A stretch of 64,000 nt of DNA from Pseudomonas sp. F(2018). GTDB lineage: Bacteria > Pseudomonadota > Gammaproteobacteria > Pseudomonadales > Pseudomonadaceae. How positions within the stretch are numbered: position 1 is the first letter of the stretch; each line of letters starts with the position of its first letter. A model generated the notes under the pieces. The model saw only the letters and a program-made list of their open reading frames with translations, was not told the DNA's origin and did no database searches. The DNA is taken from NCBI RefSeq assembly GCF_005508865.1, contig NZ_SCOM01000004.1, positions 186,001-250,000 of the forward strand, in the 5' to 3' direction. This document shows, in pieces, positions 52,716 through 61,717 of the stretch. A program made the translations under genes and the position numbers.

Positions 52716-54053
52716 ATGCGTCATGTCCCGTTCGCGCTTGCCTGCGCATCCGTTCTTGCTCTTGCCGACTCCGCACTGGCCCATGATTTTCGGGTCAACC
52801 GTTTCGATGATCAGTTCGATGGCGTCTGTGATGCCCACTGCTCGCTGCGTGACGCGATCAGCGCGCACAACCAGATGGGCCAGGGGCCCAACCGCATTCT
52901 GCTGCCGGCGGGTACGTTCCAGCTGTCCCTGCCGCCGGAGTATGGGGAGGAGGGGGAGGTCTACGACGAGGATGCAAATCTCAACGGCGACCTCGATGTG
53001 CTCGCCGGCAGCGTCATTCTGGTGGGCGCCGGACGAGACAGCAGCATCATCGATGGCGGGCGGCTCGATCGCCTGTTCGAAGTTGCCAGCACGGCCGTGT
53101 TGGATGTGCGCGACCTCACCCTGCGCAACGGCTTCACATCGACCAACGGCGGTGCCATCGAGAACCGCGGCCAGGTCATCGTGCGGCGCAGCCGCCTGGC
53201 TGACAACCTGATCTCCTATCAGTGGGACGGCCAGCACTACGGCGGCGCGATCTACAACGAAGGCACGCTGGTGGTCTACGACAGCCTCTTTCAGCACAAC
53301 GTCATCAACATCAATGACAGCGGTAGCGCCCAGGGCGGCGCGCTGTTCAACGCCGGCCGGCTGCAGGTGCGCGACACCCTGTTTGAGAACAACGTGGTGG
53401 ACACCGATGACGTCACCGGCTTCGGCGCGGCGCTGTTCAACATCGGTGAGGCCAGCATGGCCCGGGTGGCGATTCTGGGCGGCAGGGGCGACGGTCAGGG
53501 CACCGCGGTGCGCAACGATGGCAACGGCGTGCTGACCCTGTCCAACGCCACGATCACGGGCAGCGGCAGCCAGGAGTCCGAGACGGATGCGGCGGTGTCC
53601 AACGGCTCGGATCACTGGGCCTACCCCGGCAGCCCGCGCCTCAAGCTGCTGAATGTCACCATCGCCGGCAATGGGCAGATGGGGTTGTATAACGACGGTT
53701 TCCTCGAACTGCGCAACAGCATCATCGTCGACAACCCGCAGAACAACTGCGTCAACTACGGAACCATCGTGCGCTCCGCCGGCCTGCTGCTCGGCAGCGA
53801 TTCGGGCAACTGCCCGGCGGACCTGTATGTCGACGAGCAGGCCATCTACGGCAGGGTTCTGTACGCACTTCGGGACAACGGTGCGGGCTTGCCCACCTTC
53901 AGCCTGCCGCCGGTCAGCCCGGCGCTGGATTCAGGTGTCGGCATGTGCCCGACCGTAGATCAGCGCGGCTACCCGCGGCCGCAGGATGGCGACGGGGATG
54001 GACTGGTGGGGTGCGACCTGGGCGCCTACGAGCGCGGCCCGAGGGTTCACTAA
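52716..54053 (+). CDS. Secreted beta-helix protein, CSLRDA type, copy 1
   Basis: A 445-residue secreted protein with a signal peptide cleaved near ALA-HDF (residue 22-23). After it comes FRVNRFDDQFDGVCDAHCSLRDAI, the Cys-containing CSLRDA/CSLREA N-terminal motif, then repeated short strands (IENRGQVIVRRSRLADN, IYNEGTLVVYDSLFQHN, LFNAGRLQVRDTLFENN) typical of a right-handed parallel beta-helix. The C-terminus (VDQRGYPRPQDGDGDGLVGCDLGAYE) is the choice-of-anchor Q type ending; DGDGDG may bind calcium. No membrane anchor is seen. First of three tandem paralogues. Confidence 0.87.
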   Translation: MRHVPFALACASVLALADSALAHDFRVNRFDDQFDGVCDAHCSLRDAISAHNQMGQGPNRILLPAGTFQLSLPPEYGEEGEVYDEDANLNGDLDVLAGSVILVGAGRDSSIIDGGRLDRLFEVASTAVLDVRDLTLRNGFTSTNGGAIENRGQVIVRRSRLADNLISYQWDGQHYGGAIYNEGTLVVYDSLFQHNVININDSGSAQGGALFNAGRLQVRDTLFENNVVDTDDVTGFGAALFNIGEASMARVAILGGRGDGQGTAVRNDGNGVLTLSNATITGSGSQESETDAAVSNGSDHWAYPGSPRLKLLNVTIAGNGQMGLYNDGFLELRNSIIVDNPQNNCVNYGTIVRSAGLLLGSDSGNCPADLYVDEQAIYGRVLYALRDNGAGLPTFSLPPVSPALDSGVGMCPTVDQRGYPRPQDGDGDGLVGCDLGAYERGPRVH

Positions 54054-54186
54054 GCGCTAATCGGCGGATAAGCGGTCTTGACTGGGTGCATGCACATCCC
54101 TAAGAAGTTATCCGTCGCCTATGTGCGACAGTCTGCGGAAGCTGGGCGTTGTCCGCGAATAACGTCCTGCATCTGGAGACTCCGCC
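54054..54186 (+). repeat. Duplicated 133-nt spacer, copy A
   Basis: The spacer after copy 1 is nearly identical and exactly equal in length to the spacer at 55519-55651. It holds GGCGGATAA and a complementary TTATCCGTCGCC that can form a long hairpin, then the CGTT...AACG element and GGAG ribosome-binding region of the next gene. Presumably it provides a terminator/promoter for each paralogue. Confidence 0.85.
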
Positions 54187-55518
54187 ATGCGCTACTCCAT
54201 ATCCGCGCTTGCCTACGCGTCTGTTCTTGCCCTTTCCGATGCCGTCCTGGCCCAGGATCTGAGGGTCAACCGCTTCAACGATGAATTCGACGGTATCTGC
54301 GATACCCATTGTTCGCTGCGTGACGCGGTCACGGCCAGCAATCTGCTGGGCGGTGACAACCGCATCCTCCTGCCCGTCGGCATCTACACCCTGGCATTGC
54401 CCCCCGATTACGGCGAGGAGGGCGAGGTGTACGACGAAGATCAGAACCTCAATGGCGACCTCGATGTGCTCGCCGGCTCGCTGACCCTGGTCGGCACCGA
54501 CAGTCGCGACAGCATCATCGACGGTGGCGCGGTCGACCGTCTGTTCGAGGTCGAGGCCGGTGCTGCTCTGACGGTGTTGAATCTGACGCTGCGCAACGGG
54601 CAGACCTCCGAGGACGGCGGGGCAATCGAAAACCGTGGCCAGCTGACCGTGCGCCACAGCTTGCTGACCCAGAACCGCTGCCGATATCCATGGGGCGGTG
54701 AGCAGAGCGGAGGAGCAATCTTCAGCAGTGGCCAACTCGAGGTGTATGCCAGCCGATTCGAGAGCAACTATGTGCTAACGGGCGATAGCGGCGGGGCTTT
54801 TGGCGGAGCCATCTTCAGCTCTGGCACGCTCAAGGTGCGAGACACGCTGTTTGTCGACAATGGCGTGAGTACCGACGACGTAACCGGCATCGGCGGGGCC
54901 TTGTTCAATACCGGCGCGGCCAGCGTGATACGGGCATCCTTCGTCAACAACCGTGGCGATGGTCAGGGCGCGGCGATACGCAACGATGGCGACGGCTCGC
55001 TGACGCTAGCCAACGTCACCGTGGCGAAGACGCCCTATGCAGGGTTGGAGAGCTTCGCCGCCGTTGCCAACGGGAGCGACTACCCCATGTATCCGGGCAC
55101 TCCTTCCCTGACGCTGATTCACGCGACCGTTGCGGATAACCTATCGGTCGGGGTGCACAATCAGGGCAATCTGACCGTGCGCAACAGCCTGCTTATCGAC
55201 AATCGGGAGGGCAATTGCGTCAACGCGGGAACCCTGATGTCCCGCGGATTGCTGCTGGGTGCCGATGCCAGTAATTGCCCTGCGACTGTGTATGCCGATG
55301 ATCGGAGCATCTATGGCAAGGTGCTCTATGCACTGGCCGACAACAGCGCCGGTTTGCCGATCTTCAGCCTGCCTCCCGCCAGCCCTGCGCTGGACGCGGG
55401 TGTCGGCGCGTGCCCGGCCTTAGATCAGCGTGGCTACCCGCGGCCGCAGGATGGCGACGGGGATGGAGTGGTGGGGTGCGACCTGGGCGCCTATGAGCGT
55501 GGCCCGAGGGTTCACTGA
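54187..55518 (+). CDS. Secreted beta-helix protein, CSLRDA type, copy 2
   Basis: A 443-residue paralogue of the preceding gene. Signal peptide (ASVLALSDAVLA-QDL), LRVNRFNDEFDGICDTHCSLRDAV, beta-helix rungs (IENRGQLTVRHSLLTQN, IFSSGQLEVYASRFESN, IFSSGTLKVRDTLFVDN, VHNQGNLTVRNSLLIDN) and the same C-terminal DQRGYPRPQDGDGDGVVGCDLGAYERGPRVH end. Its first 45 residues are almost identical to copy 3, its final 40 residues to copy 1, but the middle has diverged. Confidence 0.87.
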   Translation: MRYSISALAYASVLALSDAVLAQDLRVNRFNDEFDGICDTHCSLRDAVTASNLLGGDNRILLPVGIYTLALPPDYGEEGEVYDEDQNLNGDLDVLAGSLTLVGTDSRDSIIDGGAVDRLFEVEAGAALTVLNLTLRNGQTSEDGGAIENRGQLTVRHSLLTQNRCRYPWGGEQSGGAIFSSGQLEVYASRFESNYVLTGDSGGAFGGAIFSSGTLKVRDTLFVDNGVSTDDVTGIGGALFNTGAASVIRASFVNNRGDGQGAAIRNDGDGSLTLANVTVAKTPYAGLESFAAVANGSDYPMYPGTPSLTLIHATVADNLSVGVHNQGNLTVRNSLLIDNREGNCVNAGTLMSRGLLLGADASNCPATVYADDRSIYGKVLYALADNSAGLPIFSLPPASPALDAGVGACPALDQRGYPRPQDGDGDGVVGCDLGAYERGPRVH

Positions 55519-55651
55519 GTGCTAATCGGCGGATAAGCGGTCTTGACTGGGTGCCTGCGCCCCCCTAAGAAGTTATCCGTCGCCCATGTGCGACAGTCTG
55601 CGGAAGCTGGGCGTTGTCCGCGAATAACGTCCCGTATCTGGAGCCTCCGCC
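55519..55651 (+). repeat. Duplicated 133-nt spacer, copy B
   Basis: Same length and about 95 percent the same sequence by eye as 54054-54186, including the hairpin arms and the CGTTGTCCGCGAATAACG element. Differences concentrate around the middle GCATGCACAT / GCCTGCGCCC stretch. This marks the spacer as part of the duplicated unit. Confidence 0.85.
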
Positions 55652-56983
55652 ATGCGCTACTCCATATCCGCGCTTGCCTGCGCGTCTGTTCTTGCCCTTT
55701 CCGATGCCGTCCTGGCCCAGGACCTGAGGGTCAACCGCTTCAACGATGAATTCGACGGTATTTGCGATAGCCATTGTTCGTTGCGCGATGCCGTCAGCGT
55801 GAACAACCAGCTGGGTGGCACCAATCGCATCGTGCTGCGGGCCGGTACCTACCAGCTTTCCTTGCCACCGGAATACGGTGTGGACGGTGACGTCTACGAC
55901 GAGGATCAGAACCTCAATGGCGATCTCGACGTGCTCGCCGGCAATCTGACCGTGGTGGGTGTCGCTCGGCAGGAAACCATCATCGACGGCGGGAGCATCG
56001 ATAGGTTGTTCGAGGTGGAGGCCGGCGCGGTGCTGGATGTGCAGGACGTGACGTTGCGCAACGGCTATACCACCTCGAATGGCGGCGGTATCGAGAACCG
56101 CGGCCATGTCGTGCTGCGTCGCAGTCTGCTGACGGGGCTGCGTATCTGGTACTTGTGGTTCGCTGAGCACCGCGGTGGGGCGATATACAACCAGGGCACG
56201 CTAGAGCTTTACGACAGCATTTTGGAAGGCAACGGCATCGCCAATTATGATCTCGGCCGCGCTGAGGGCGGGGCCCTGTTCAATGCCGGCACATTGAGCG
56301 TGCGTGACACCCTGTTCCGTAGCAATTCGGTCATCAGCTCCAACAGCATCAGCGCGGGGGCGACACTGTTCAATACGGGTGAAGCCAGCCTGGCGCGGGT
56401 GGCCATTCTGGACAGCCGGGCCGATGGCGACGAAGGCGTCGCGGTACGCAACGCGGTCTATGGCGTGCTGACGATGTCCAACGCCACGGTAGCGACCAGC
56501 AGTTCGAGGTCCGGGTTTTATTCTGCAGTGGCCAACGGTAACGCCACCGATCTGCTGTATTACTCCCCGCGCATGAAGTTGTTGCATGTCACCATTGCCG
56601 ATAACGCGGCGGTGGGGCTGCATAACCGCGGTCTCCTGGACGTGCGTAACAGCGTGATTGTCGATAACCAGTTCGGCAATTGCATCAACGACGCAACAGT
56701 CCAGCGGGCGAGCGGGCTGTTGCTCGGTCTCGATTCGGGCAATTGCCCCGCCGCTGTCTATGTCGATGACCAGAGCATCTACGGCAAGGTGCTTTATGCA
56801 CTGGCCGACAACGGCGCCGGTTTGCCGACCTTCAGCCTGCCTCCCGCTAGCCCGGCGCTGGACGCGGGCGTCGGCACGTGCCCGACCGTAGATCAGCGCG
56901 GCTACCCGCGGCCGCGCGATGGCGACGGCGATGGCCTGGCGGTGTGCGATCTGGGCGCCTACGAGCGGGGCGCCGCGCGCTAG
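55652..56983 (+). CDS. Secreted beta-helix protein, CSLRDA type, copy 3
   Basis: A 443-residue paralogue with signal peptide, LRVNRFNDEFDGICDSHCSLRDAV and beta-helix rungs (IENRGHVVLRRSLLTGL, IYNQGTLELYDSILEGN, LFNAGTLSVRDTLFRSN, LHNRGLLDVRNSVIVDN). The C-terminus reads GYPRPRDGDGDGLAVCDLGAYERGAAR, slightly shortened. It overlaps the opposing LapG-like gene by four bases. Codon choice is a little less GC-biased in the diverged middle. Confidence 0.87.
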   Translation: MRYSISALACASVLALSDAVLAQDLRVNRFNDEFDGICDSHCSLRDAVSVNNQLGGTNRIVLRAGTYQLSLPPEYGVDGDVYDEDQNLNGDLDVLAGNLTVVGVARQETIIDGGSIDRLFEVEAGAVLDVQDVTLRNGYTTSNGGGIENRGHVVLRRSLLTGLRIWYLWFAEHRGGAIYNQGTLELYDSILEGNGIANYDLGRAEGGALFNAGTLSVRDTLFRSNSVISSNSISAGATLFNTGEASLARVAILDSRADGDEGVAVRNAVYGVLTMSNATVATSSSRSGFYSAVANGNATDLLYYSPRMKLLHVTIADNAAVGLHNRGLLDVRNSVIVDNQFGNCINDATVQRASGLLLGLDSGNCPAAVYVDDQSIYGKVLYALADNGAGLPTFSLPPASPALDAGVGTCPTVDQRGYPRPRDGDGDGLAVCDLGAYERGAAR

Positions 56984-57660
56984 ATGGAGTGCGGGTTGCT
57001 GGCCGACAAGCCTTCGGCCAGCGCCCGCGCGCTGACATCCTGCCAGCGCGACAGTAGCTGCGGCGACTGCTTGGACTGCCGCTGCGGCGCGCTGCCGAGG
57101 AAGATGCCGTGGTTGTTGAAGGCATAGACCGGCAGCAGGTCGCGGCGCTCGCGGGCCGGCAGGATCTGTGCCTGCAGGTTGTCGAGGATCAGCGGTTCGG
57201 CGCGCTCGTCGGCGTAGTAGGCCAGCACCATGTGTGCGCGCTTCAGCTCCAGGGATTTGACGAAGGTCAGGCGCAGCTTGGCGCTGGGCACACCCAGCTG
57301 GATCAGGCCGAAATACTTGGCGATGGCGATGTCCTCGCAATCGCCACGGCCCAGGCCGAGGGTCTCGCGTGGCGTGGCCCAGTAGTCGGCCTCGCCCCAC
57401 ACATCCAGATCCTCGCCATGCAGCACGCTGCGGTTGACGAAGCGGTTGACCCGCTCCAGCACAAGCTTCTCGTCATCACTGGCGGGCCGTTCCAGCAACT
57501 GTTGCCAGGCCTGCAGGCGGTTGGCGCTGATCGCCTCGGCCAGGGCCGAGGGTTGGGTGTTGCCGGCGTTGCTCGGTGCGCCGCCCAGGCCGACCAATAG
57601 CCCCAGCGCGCCGAGCAGGGCGCGGCGCGGCAACAGGCGAATGGGCGAGGGCAGGGGCAT
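56980..57660 (-). CDS. LapG-type periplasmic transglutaminase-like cysteine protease
   Basis: A 226-residue protein with an N-terminal signal (RRALLGALGLLVGLGGA) and a bacterial transglutaminase-like cysteine proteinase (BTLCP) domain. The triad Cys108 (GRGDCEDIAIAKY), His143 (KRAHMVLAYY) and Asp160 (LILDNL) has nearly the spacing of LapG (35 and 17 residues). LapG cuts the large adhesin LapA at a TAAG site under c-di-GMP control through LapD. No lapD or lapA lies in this window, so it may be a LapG paralogue with another substrate. Confidence 0.88.
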   Translation of the reverse strand: MPLPSPIRLLPRRALLGALGLLVGLGGAPSNAGNTQPSALAEAISANRLQAWQQLLERPASDDEKLVLERVNRFVNRSVLHGEDLDVWGEADYWATPRETLGLGRGDCEDIAIAKYFGLIQLGVPSAKLRLTFVKSLELKRAHMVLAYYADERAEPLILDNLQAQILPARERRDLLPVYAFNNHGIFLGSAPQRQSKQSPQLLSRWQDVSARALAEGLSASNPHSI

Positions 57661-57799
57661 GGCGGCTGCTCCGGCCGCCGGGATGGCGGGGCTCGGACGA
57701 TCCTGAAAGATCGCTCGGTGGACAAGTGTGACGCCCTACTCCCTTTGCCACCGCACCCGCCCAGTTCCGCGCGAATCCATGCGCTGGTTCACGCTCCGC

Positions 57800-58273
57800 T
57801 TACCAGCCCAGCTGCTTGTTGAAGCCGAGGGCGTCGTAGTAGTCGCCCTGGTAGGCGATCTTGCCGTCCTTGATGCGGATGAAGCTGACACCCTCGAACG
57901 ACAGCGGTTTGCCGGTGGCCTTGGTCTCGGCACTCCAGTCGCCGCTGTTGGTGCCGCTGAACTTCCACTGGAAGGCGATGCCATCGGCGCTGACGATGGG
58001 CGCGCTGGTCATCTCCCACTTCAGGTCCGGAACGGCGCCGACGAAGACCTTGATCACGTTGTCGCGGGCGGCGGCCTTGCCGTTCTGCGGTGTGCCGACC
58101 GTGGCGTCGAAGTACACCGCGTCCTCGGCCAGGAAGGTCGCGGCCTGGTCGGCGTCATGGGCGTTCCAGGCGGCCATGTAGCCGTCGACTATGGCCTTGG
58201 CATCGGCCGCCTGGGCCAGGTGGGCGAAACAGAACAGCGACAGCAGGGATAACGCTCTGACGAGATGACGCAT
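57800..58273 (-). CDS. Secreted SnoaL/NTF2-like (SgcJ/EcaC family) protein
   Basis: A 157-residue protein with a signal peptide (ALSLLSLFCFAHLAQA-AD) and a cone-shaped NTF2-like domain: AIVDGYMAAWNAHDADQAATFLAEDAVYFDATVGTPQNGKAAARDNVIKVFVGAVPDL is the SnoaL/ketosteroid-isomerase-like opening. GGAGG six bases upstream fixes the ATG at 58273. Members act as isomerases, cyclases or binding proteins; the function here is unknown. Confidence 0.85.
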   Translation of the reverse strand: MRHLVRALSLLSLFCFAHLAQAADAKAIVDGYMAAWNAHDADQAATFLAEDAVYFDATVGTPQNGKAAARDNVIKVFVGAVPDLKWEMTSAPIVSADGIAFQWKFSGTNSGDWSAETKATGKPLSFEGVSFIRIKDGKIAYQGDYYDALGFNKQLGW

Positions 58274-58389
58274 GCTTGCCTCCGTTGCGGGCGTACCCGC
58301 AGGTTGTGGGCCGGCTGGCCCGAAATCGGCGTAGCGCTGCTCGCGAGCGGTGCCGAGCACCGCCCGTGGAGCAGGGAAACATTGGAGTT

Positions 58390-58513
58390 ATCTGAGCGTC
58401 GCGCGCGCCGGCCGGGCTAGGCGGTCAGAGCCGAGAAAGCGGAATGTACTGAAGTACATGAGCATTTCGAGGTTCTGGCCAACAACGCCCGGTCAAGTGC
58501 GCGGCGCTCAGAT
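58390..58513. repeat. 124-nt imperfect palindrome (long hairpin element)
   Basis: The outer arms ATCTGAGCG (58390) and CGCTCAGAT (58513) are complementary, complementarity continues inwards with interruptions (CGGCCGGGC against GCCCGGTC), and the centre is a perfect ATGTACT-GA-AGTACAT hairpin (58444-58459). It starts at the ydcW stop codon. It looks like a repetitive extragenic or MITE-like element and may stabilise the operon's 3' end. Confidence 0.7.
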
Positions 58514-59937
58514 CAGTGCTTGATCATCACGTGACGGATGGCGGTGTAATCCTCCAGGCCGTACATGGACATGTCCTTGCCGTAGCCGGAGAGCTTGAGG
58601 CCGCCATGCGGCATCTCGCTGACCAGCATGAAGTGCGTGTTGACCCAGGTGCAGCCGTACTGCAGGCGCGCTGACAGGCGATGGGCGCGGCCGACGTCGC
58701 GGGTCCACACCGAGCTGGCCAGGCCGTAGTCGGAGGCATTGGCCCAGGCCAGGGCCTGCGCCTCGTCGTCGAACGGGGTGACCGAGACCACCGGACCGAA
58801 CACCTCGCGGCAGACGATCTCGTCGCTCTGCTTGGCGCCGGCCAGCACCGTGGGCAGGAAGAAGAAACCGTTGCCGGCCGGGGCCTTGCCGCCTGTGACC
58901 ACCTCGATATGCGACACCGCGCTGGCGCGCTCGACGAAGCCGGCCACGCGCTGGCGATGCACCTCGGTGATCAGCGGGCCGAGCTCGGTGCCGTCGTCGT
59001 CCTGCAGGCCGTGCTTGATCGAGCCGACCGCCTCGCCGAGCTTGGCCACGAACTTCTCGTAGATGCCCTTCTGCGCATAGATGCGGCAGGCGGCGGTGCA
59101 GTCCTGGCCGGCGTTGTAGAAGCCGAAGGTGCGAATGCCCTCGACGGCGGCGTCGATGTCGGCGTCGTCGAAGATGATCACCGGGGCCTTGCCGCCCAGC
59201 TCCATGTGCATGCGCTTCACCGAAGCGGCGGTGCTGGAGATGATCTTCGAGCCGGTGGGGATGGAGCCGGTCAGCGACACCATGCGTACCTTGGCGTGGT
59301 TGACCAGCGGCTCGCCCACGGCGGCACCACGGCCGAACACGATGTTGACCACGCCGGCGGGGAAGATATCGGCGATCAGCTGGCCCAGGCGCAGGGCGGT
59401 CAGCGGGGTCTGCTCGGAGGGCTTGAGCACCACGCAGTTGCCGGCGGCCAGGGCCGGGGCCAGCTTCCAGGCTGCCATCATCAGCGGGTAGTTCCACGGC
59501 GCGATTGAGGCGACGACGCCGATCGGGTCGCGGCGGATCATCGAGGTGTGGCCCGGCAGGTACTCGCCGGCGGCGGAACCCTGCAGGCAGCGCGCGGCGC
59601 CGGCGAAGAAGCGGAACACGTCGGCGATGGCCGGCAGCTCGTCGTTGCGCGCGGCGGTGTAGGGCTTGCCGCAGTTCTGCGACTCCAGGCGCGCCAGTTC
59701 GTCGGCGTTGGCGTCGATGGCGTCGGCCAGGGCCAGCAGCAGCGCGGAACGCTGGCCCGGAGTGGTCTGCGACCAGTCGTCGAAGGCGGCATCGGCGGCG
59801 CGTACGGCGGCGTCGATCTGCTCGGCGCTGGCCTCGGGAATCTGTACCAGGGTGCTGCCCAGGGAGGGGTTGAGCACGGGTTGGGCGGCGCCCAGGCCGG
59901 CGACCAGTTCGCCGTTGATCAGCAGTTTGGTTTGCAT
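58513..59937 (-). CDS. ydcW: Gamma-aminobutyraldehyde dehydrogenase (YdcW/PatD type)
   Basis: A 474-residue NAD-dependent aldehyde dehydrogenase with PWNYP (Asn149), [20 protein letters not shown] (Glu246) and GQDCTAACR (catalytic Cys280). Length, the G-Q-D-C-T-A-A-C motif and linkage to a polyamine ABC importer match YdcW/Prr, which oxidises 4-aminobutanal from putrescine to GABA. The ATG at 59937 (GAGG nine bases upstream) starts [11 protein letters not shown], as in PatD; longer frames up to 60513 are rejected. It is the last gene of the five-gene run. Confidence 0.9.
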   Translation of the reverse strand: MQTKLLINGELVAGLGAAQPVLNPSLGSTLVQIPEASAEQIDAAVRAADAAFDDWSQTTPGQRSALLLALADAIDANADELARLESQNCGKPYTAARNDELPAIADVFRFFAGAARCLQGSAAGEYLPGHTSMIRRDPIGVVASIAPWNYPLMMAAWKLAPALAAGNCVVLKPSEQTPLTALRLGQLIADIFPAGVVNIVFGRGAAVGEPLVNHAKVRMVSLTGSIPTGSKIISSTAASVKRMHMELGGKAPVIIFDDADIDAAVEGIRTFGFYNAGQDCTAACRIYAQKGIYEKFVAKLGEAVGSIKHGLQDDDGTELGPLITEVHRQRVAGFVERASAVSHIEVVTGGKAPAGNGFFFLPTVLAGAKQSDEIVCREVFGPVVSVTPFDDEAQALAWANASDYGLASSVWTRDVGRAHRLSARLQYGCTWVNTHFMLVSEMPHGGLKLSGYGKDMSMYGLEDYTAIRHVMIKH

Positions 59938-59975
59938 CGCTAGAACCTCGTGTCGTCGGGTTGCATGAATAGGTG

Positions 59976-60782
59976 CTACTTGCCGCTGCCGGCCACGCCT
60001 TCGCCACCCTTGGTCAGGTAGTAGGCGCCGAGGATCGGCAGCATGGTCACCAGCATCACCAGCATGGCGACCACGTTGGTCACCGGTACGTCGCGCGGGC
60101 GCGAAAGCTGGTTGAGCAGCCAGATCGGCAGAGTCTTCTCGTGGCCGGCGGTGAAGGTGGTGACGATGATTTCGTCGAAGGACAGGGCGAAGGCCAGCAT
60201 GCCGCCGGCCAGCAGGGCCGAGCCGAGGTTGGGCAGGACGATGTAGCGGAAGGTCTGCCAGCCGTCGGCACCGAGGTCCATGCTGGCCTCGATCAGGCTG
60301 TAGCTGGTGCGGCGGAAGCGGGCGATGACGTTGTTGTAGACGATCACCATGCAGAAGGTGGCGTGGCCGATGACGATGGTCAGCAGGCCCGGCTCGATGC
60401 CGAAGGTCTTGAACGCCGAGAGCAGGGCGATGCCGGTGACGATGCCGGGCAGGGCGATCGGCAGGATCAGCAGCATGGACACGCTCTCCTTGCCGAAGAA
60501 GTCGCGCCGCCACAGCGCCGCCGCGGCCAGGGTGCCGAGGACCATGGCGATCAGCGTGGCCACTGCCGCCACCTTGAGCGACAGCTCGATGGCCTCGAGC
60601 ACGTCGGCACGGGCAAAGGCCACCTCGAACCAGTGCAGGGTCAGGCCCTTGGGCGGGAAGCTGAAGCCGGCGCTCTCGGTGTTGAAGGCGTAGAGGAAGA
60701 TGATCAGGATCGGGAAGTGCAGGAACACCAGCCCGCCCCAGGCGGCCAGTTTCAGGCCGAGGGAAGCTTTCTCAGAGTGCAT
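59976..60782 (-). CDS. ydcV: ABC transporter permease (YdcV-like, polyamine importer)
   Basis: A 268-residue inner-membrane permease with six helices and the EAA-type loop ([32 protein letters not shown]). It is the second BPD_transp_1 permease of the importer and resembles PotC/YdcV. It overlaps ydcU by 11 bases. The last residues ([12 protein letters not shown]) are divergent. Confidence 0.9.
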   Translation of the reverse strand: MHSEKASLGLKLAAWGGLVFLHFPILIIFLYAFNTESAGFSFPPKGLTLHWFEVAFARADVLEAIELSLKVAAVATLIAMVLGTLAAAALWRRDFFGKESVSMLLILPIALPGIVTGIALLSAFKTFGIEPGLLTIVIGHATFCMVIVYNNVIARFRRTSYSLIEASMDLGADGWQTFRYIVLPNLGSALLAGGMLAFALSFDEIIVTTFTAGHEKTLPIWLLNQLSRPRDVPVTNVVAMLVMLVTMLPILGAYYLTKGGEGVAGSGK

Positions 60783-61716
60783 CGAAGGCCCCCAGACGCT
60801 TGACGATGGACAGGTAGACGGCGATCAGCACGATCGGCACCAGGGTGAAGGCGGCGGCCATCGGCATATTGCCGATCGCGCCCTGCTGGGCGTAGACCAT
60901 GCTGCCGATGAAGTAGCCGGGCGGCCCCACCAGCTGCGGCACGATGTAGTCGCCGAGGGTCAGGCTGAAGGTGAAGATCGAGCCGGCGGCGATGCCCGGA
61001 ATCGACAGCGGCAGGATCACCTGGAAGAAGGTCTGCCGCGGCTTGGCGCCGAGGTCCGCCGAGGCCTGCAGCAGCGATGGCGGCAGGCGCTCCAGCGAGG
61101 CCTGGATCGGCAGGATCATGAACGGCAGCCAGATATAGACGAACACCATGAAGCGCCCCAGGTGCGAGGTCGACAGGGTGTTGCCGCCCACCCCGGGAAT
61201 GCCGAGGACGAGCTCCAGCAATGGCTGCAGATGCAGCACCTGGACGAACCACATGGCCACCCCGCCTTTGGCCAGCAGCAGGGTCCAGGCGTAGGCCTTG
61301 ACGATGTAGCTGGCCCACATCGGCAGCATCACCGCGATGTAGAAGAAGGCCTTGGTCTTGCCGTCGGTGTAGCGCGCCATGTAGTAGGCGATGGGGAAGG
61401 CCAGCAGGCCGGCGGCCAGGGATACCGCCACGGCCATCGTCAGGGTGCGCAGGATGATGTCGAAGTTGGCGGCCTGGAACAGCGCCTTGAAGTTGCCCAG
61501 CGTGAGGTCCGGGGTGACCGTCATGCTGAAGTCGTCGAAGGTGTAGAAGCCTTGCCACAGCAGGGTCAGCAGCGAGCCCAGGTAGATCGCGCCGAACCAC
61601 AGCAGCGGTGGGATCAGCAGCAGCGACAGGTACAGGGTCGGCTTGCGGTAGAGCAGGCTGGACAGGCGGCGCAGCGGTCCGCCGCCGTCCGCCTGCAGGG
61701 CGATGGCCTGACTCAT
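60772..61716 (-). CDS. ydcU: ABC transporter permease (YdcU-like, polyamine importer)
   Basis: A 314-residue permease with six transmembrane helices plus an N-terminal cytosolic helix. EAA loop: [33 protein letters not shown]. It resembles PotB/YdcU. The ATG at 61716 follows the ydcT stop by one base; the upstream frame to 61797 lies inside ydcT and is rejected. It pairs with ydcV to form the pore. Confidence 0.9.
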   Translation of the reverse strand: MSQAIALQADGGGPLRRLSSLLYRKPTLYLSLLLIPPLLWFGAIYLGSLLTLLWQGFYTFDDFSMTVTPDLTLGNFKALFQAANFDIILRTLTMAVAVSLAAGLLAFPIAYYMARYTDGKTKAFFYIAVMLPMWASYIVKAYAWTLLLAKGGVAMWFVQVLHLQPLLELVLGIPGVGGNTLSTSHLGRFMVFVYIWLPFMILPIQASLERLPPSLLQASADLGAKPRQTFFQVILPLSIPGIAAGSIFTFSLTLGDYIVPQLVGPPGYFIGSMVYAQQGAIGNMPMAAAFTLVPIVLIAVYLSIVKRLGAFDAL

Positions 61717-61717
61717 C

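Noticed and set aside
52716..56983. Beta-helix proteins as LapA-type adhesins for the adjacent LapG-like protease
   Set aside because: They are only about 445 residues, with cleavable signal peptides, no N-terminal retention module and no RTX type I secretion signal.
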